Assembly: GCF_000429865.1 (NCBI RefSeq) | Contig: NZ_AUCR01000009.1 | Coordinates: 1 to 64,000, forward strand | Length of the DNA stretch: 64,000 nucleotides | Reading direction: 5' to 3' | Origin: Cucumibacter marinus DSM 18995 | GTDB taxonomy: Bacteria; Pseudomonadota; Alphaproteobacteria; Rhizobiales; Devosiaceae | Part shown: positions 63,487 to 64,000 of the stretch, in pieces | Layout: every line of letters begins with the position of its first letter | Position numbering within the stretch: the stretch's first letter is position 1 | The notes under the pieces: generated by a model | The model's input: only the letters and a program-made list of their open reading frames with translations | What the model was told of the DNA's origin: nothing | The model's database searches: none | Made by a program: the position numbers and the translations under genes

Positions 63487-64000
63487 CTAGTCGTCGTCAC
63501 CCTCGGAGGCAGCGGCGGTAACGCCCTTGGAACGCAGCCGCTTGTAGAAACCGAACAGCTTCTCATTGCTCTTGATCGCGACCTTGATCCCGTCGGCGCT
63601 CTTGCGCGCGAGCATATAGGCCAGTCCCTGCGGGGTCCGCGGCAAATAGTGGTGACAAACGCCAAGCTGCACATTGCACCAGTTGCGCTTTTCGTCCGAT
63701 GCGCCAACGCCCAGATCGTACGACCGCCAGCCCTCATCGAAAATGGTCTGCACAATCCTCAAAAGGGACTGTTTGCCTGGCGAGCCCACCTGGAACGCGG
63801 GATCTTCAGACATCGAGGAGATCAGCGCGAACAGCCTGTCCCCATAACCGATGCAATAGCGCACCGAGACATACTCGCCGTTCAGCAGCATCACATAAAG
63901 CAGGGGTTTGAGCGTTTCCGAGCGCGCCAGCACATCGTGATAGGCCTTCTGGATCGCCGGATCCGCGAACGGATCGCGTATGCCCAGCACTTTGAAACGC
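63487..64000 (-). CDS. GNAT-type acetyltransferase (BioF2-like/CelD), C-terminal part only
   Basis: The reading frame stays open at the window end, so only the last 171 codons (63487-64000) are seen. NGEYVSVRYCIGYGDRLFAL and FDEGWRSYDLGVGASDEKRN match the C-terminal half of the GNAT/BioF2-like family (Acetyltransf_6) found in polysaccharide loci. The first residues (RFKVLGIRDPFADPAIQKAY) continue an upstream coding sequence. Lys/Arg-rich tail with EGDDD. Acceptor unknown. Confidence 0.82.
   Translation of the reverse strand, partial: RFKVLGIRDPFADPAIQKAYHDVLARSETLKPLLYVMLLNGEYVSVRYCIGYGDRLFALISSMSEDPAFQVGSPGKQSLLRIVQTIFDEGWRSYDLGVGASDEKRNWCNVQLGVCHHYLPRTPQGLAYMLARKSADGIKVAIKSNEKLFGFYKRLRSKGVTAAASEGDDD

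Overview
This is a GC-rich chromosomal segment from an alphaproteobacterium, most likely order Hyphomicrobiales (Rhizobiales), possibly near Devosiaceae. That placement is inference. It rests on the rlmB / tRNA-Tyr / tRNA-Gly / tuf neighbourhood, on families common in this class (DUF2336, DUF3126, BTLCP peptidase, NDUFS6-type zinc finger, ABC-rich catabolic operons), and on TTAA-N7-TTAA boxes of the CtrA type. I see no prophage, insertion sequence, CRISPR array or rRNA. About 63 protein genes and four tRNAs are supported.

Layout. 1-6.4 kb is core: tuf, a hydrolase, tRNA-Gly, tRNA-Tyr, rlmB, an FMN alpha-hydroxy-acid dehydrogenase and gnd. 6.5-14.1 kb is a minus-strand operon (cupin dioxygenase-like protein, zinc alcohol dehydrogenase, five-component branched-chain-type ABC importer) followed by an AraC regulator. 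After tRNA-Thr, 14.6-23.7 kb is a polysaccharide locus: initiating sugar transferase, GT4, sulfotransferase, methyltransferase, Wzy-like and Wzx-like proteins, UDP-glucuronate epimerase, UDP-glucose dehydrogenase. Its middle (about 17.95-20.5 kb) is AT-rich, and the composition changes inside the flippase gene.

23.9-32.9 kb is a second minus-strand catabolic operon: thiolase, M20 deacylase, CoA-transferase B and A, class III aminotransferase, polar amino-acid ABC importer and a creatininase-like amidohydrolase. It is divergent from a LysR gene. Together these suggest uptake and breakdown of an amide or amino acid through a 3-oxoacid to acetyl-CoA; the substrate is unknown.

34-64 kb is mostly housekeeping (nadK, thrS, yidD, NifU-like, folE, hisI, cysE, gpt, sfsA, map, radC) with envelope and signalling genes between (lytic transglycosylase, rhomboid, PAS, tandem PilZ, BTLCP peptidase, secreted orphans). 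The best leads for something undescribed are four. First, an OxyR-family regulator has lost the peroxidatic cysteine yet sits beside a near-perfect OxyR operator. Second, thrS has a leader with a small ORF and a terminator only 25 nt before its start codon. Third, the flippase gene is a compositional mosaic in a locus predicted to make a sulfated polysaccharide. Fourth, the two ABC-linked catabolic operons have no obvious known substrate.
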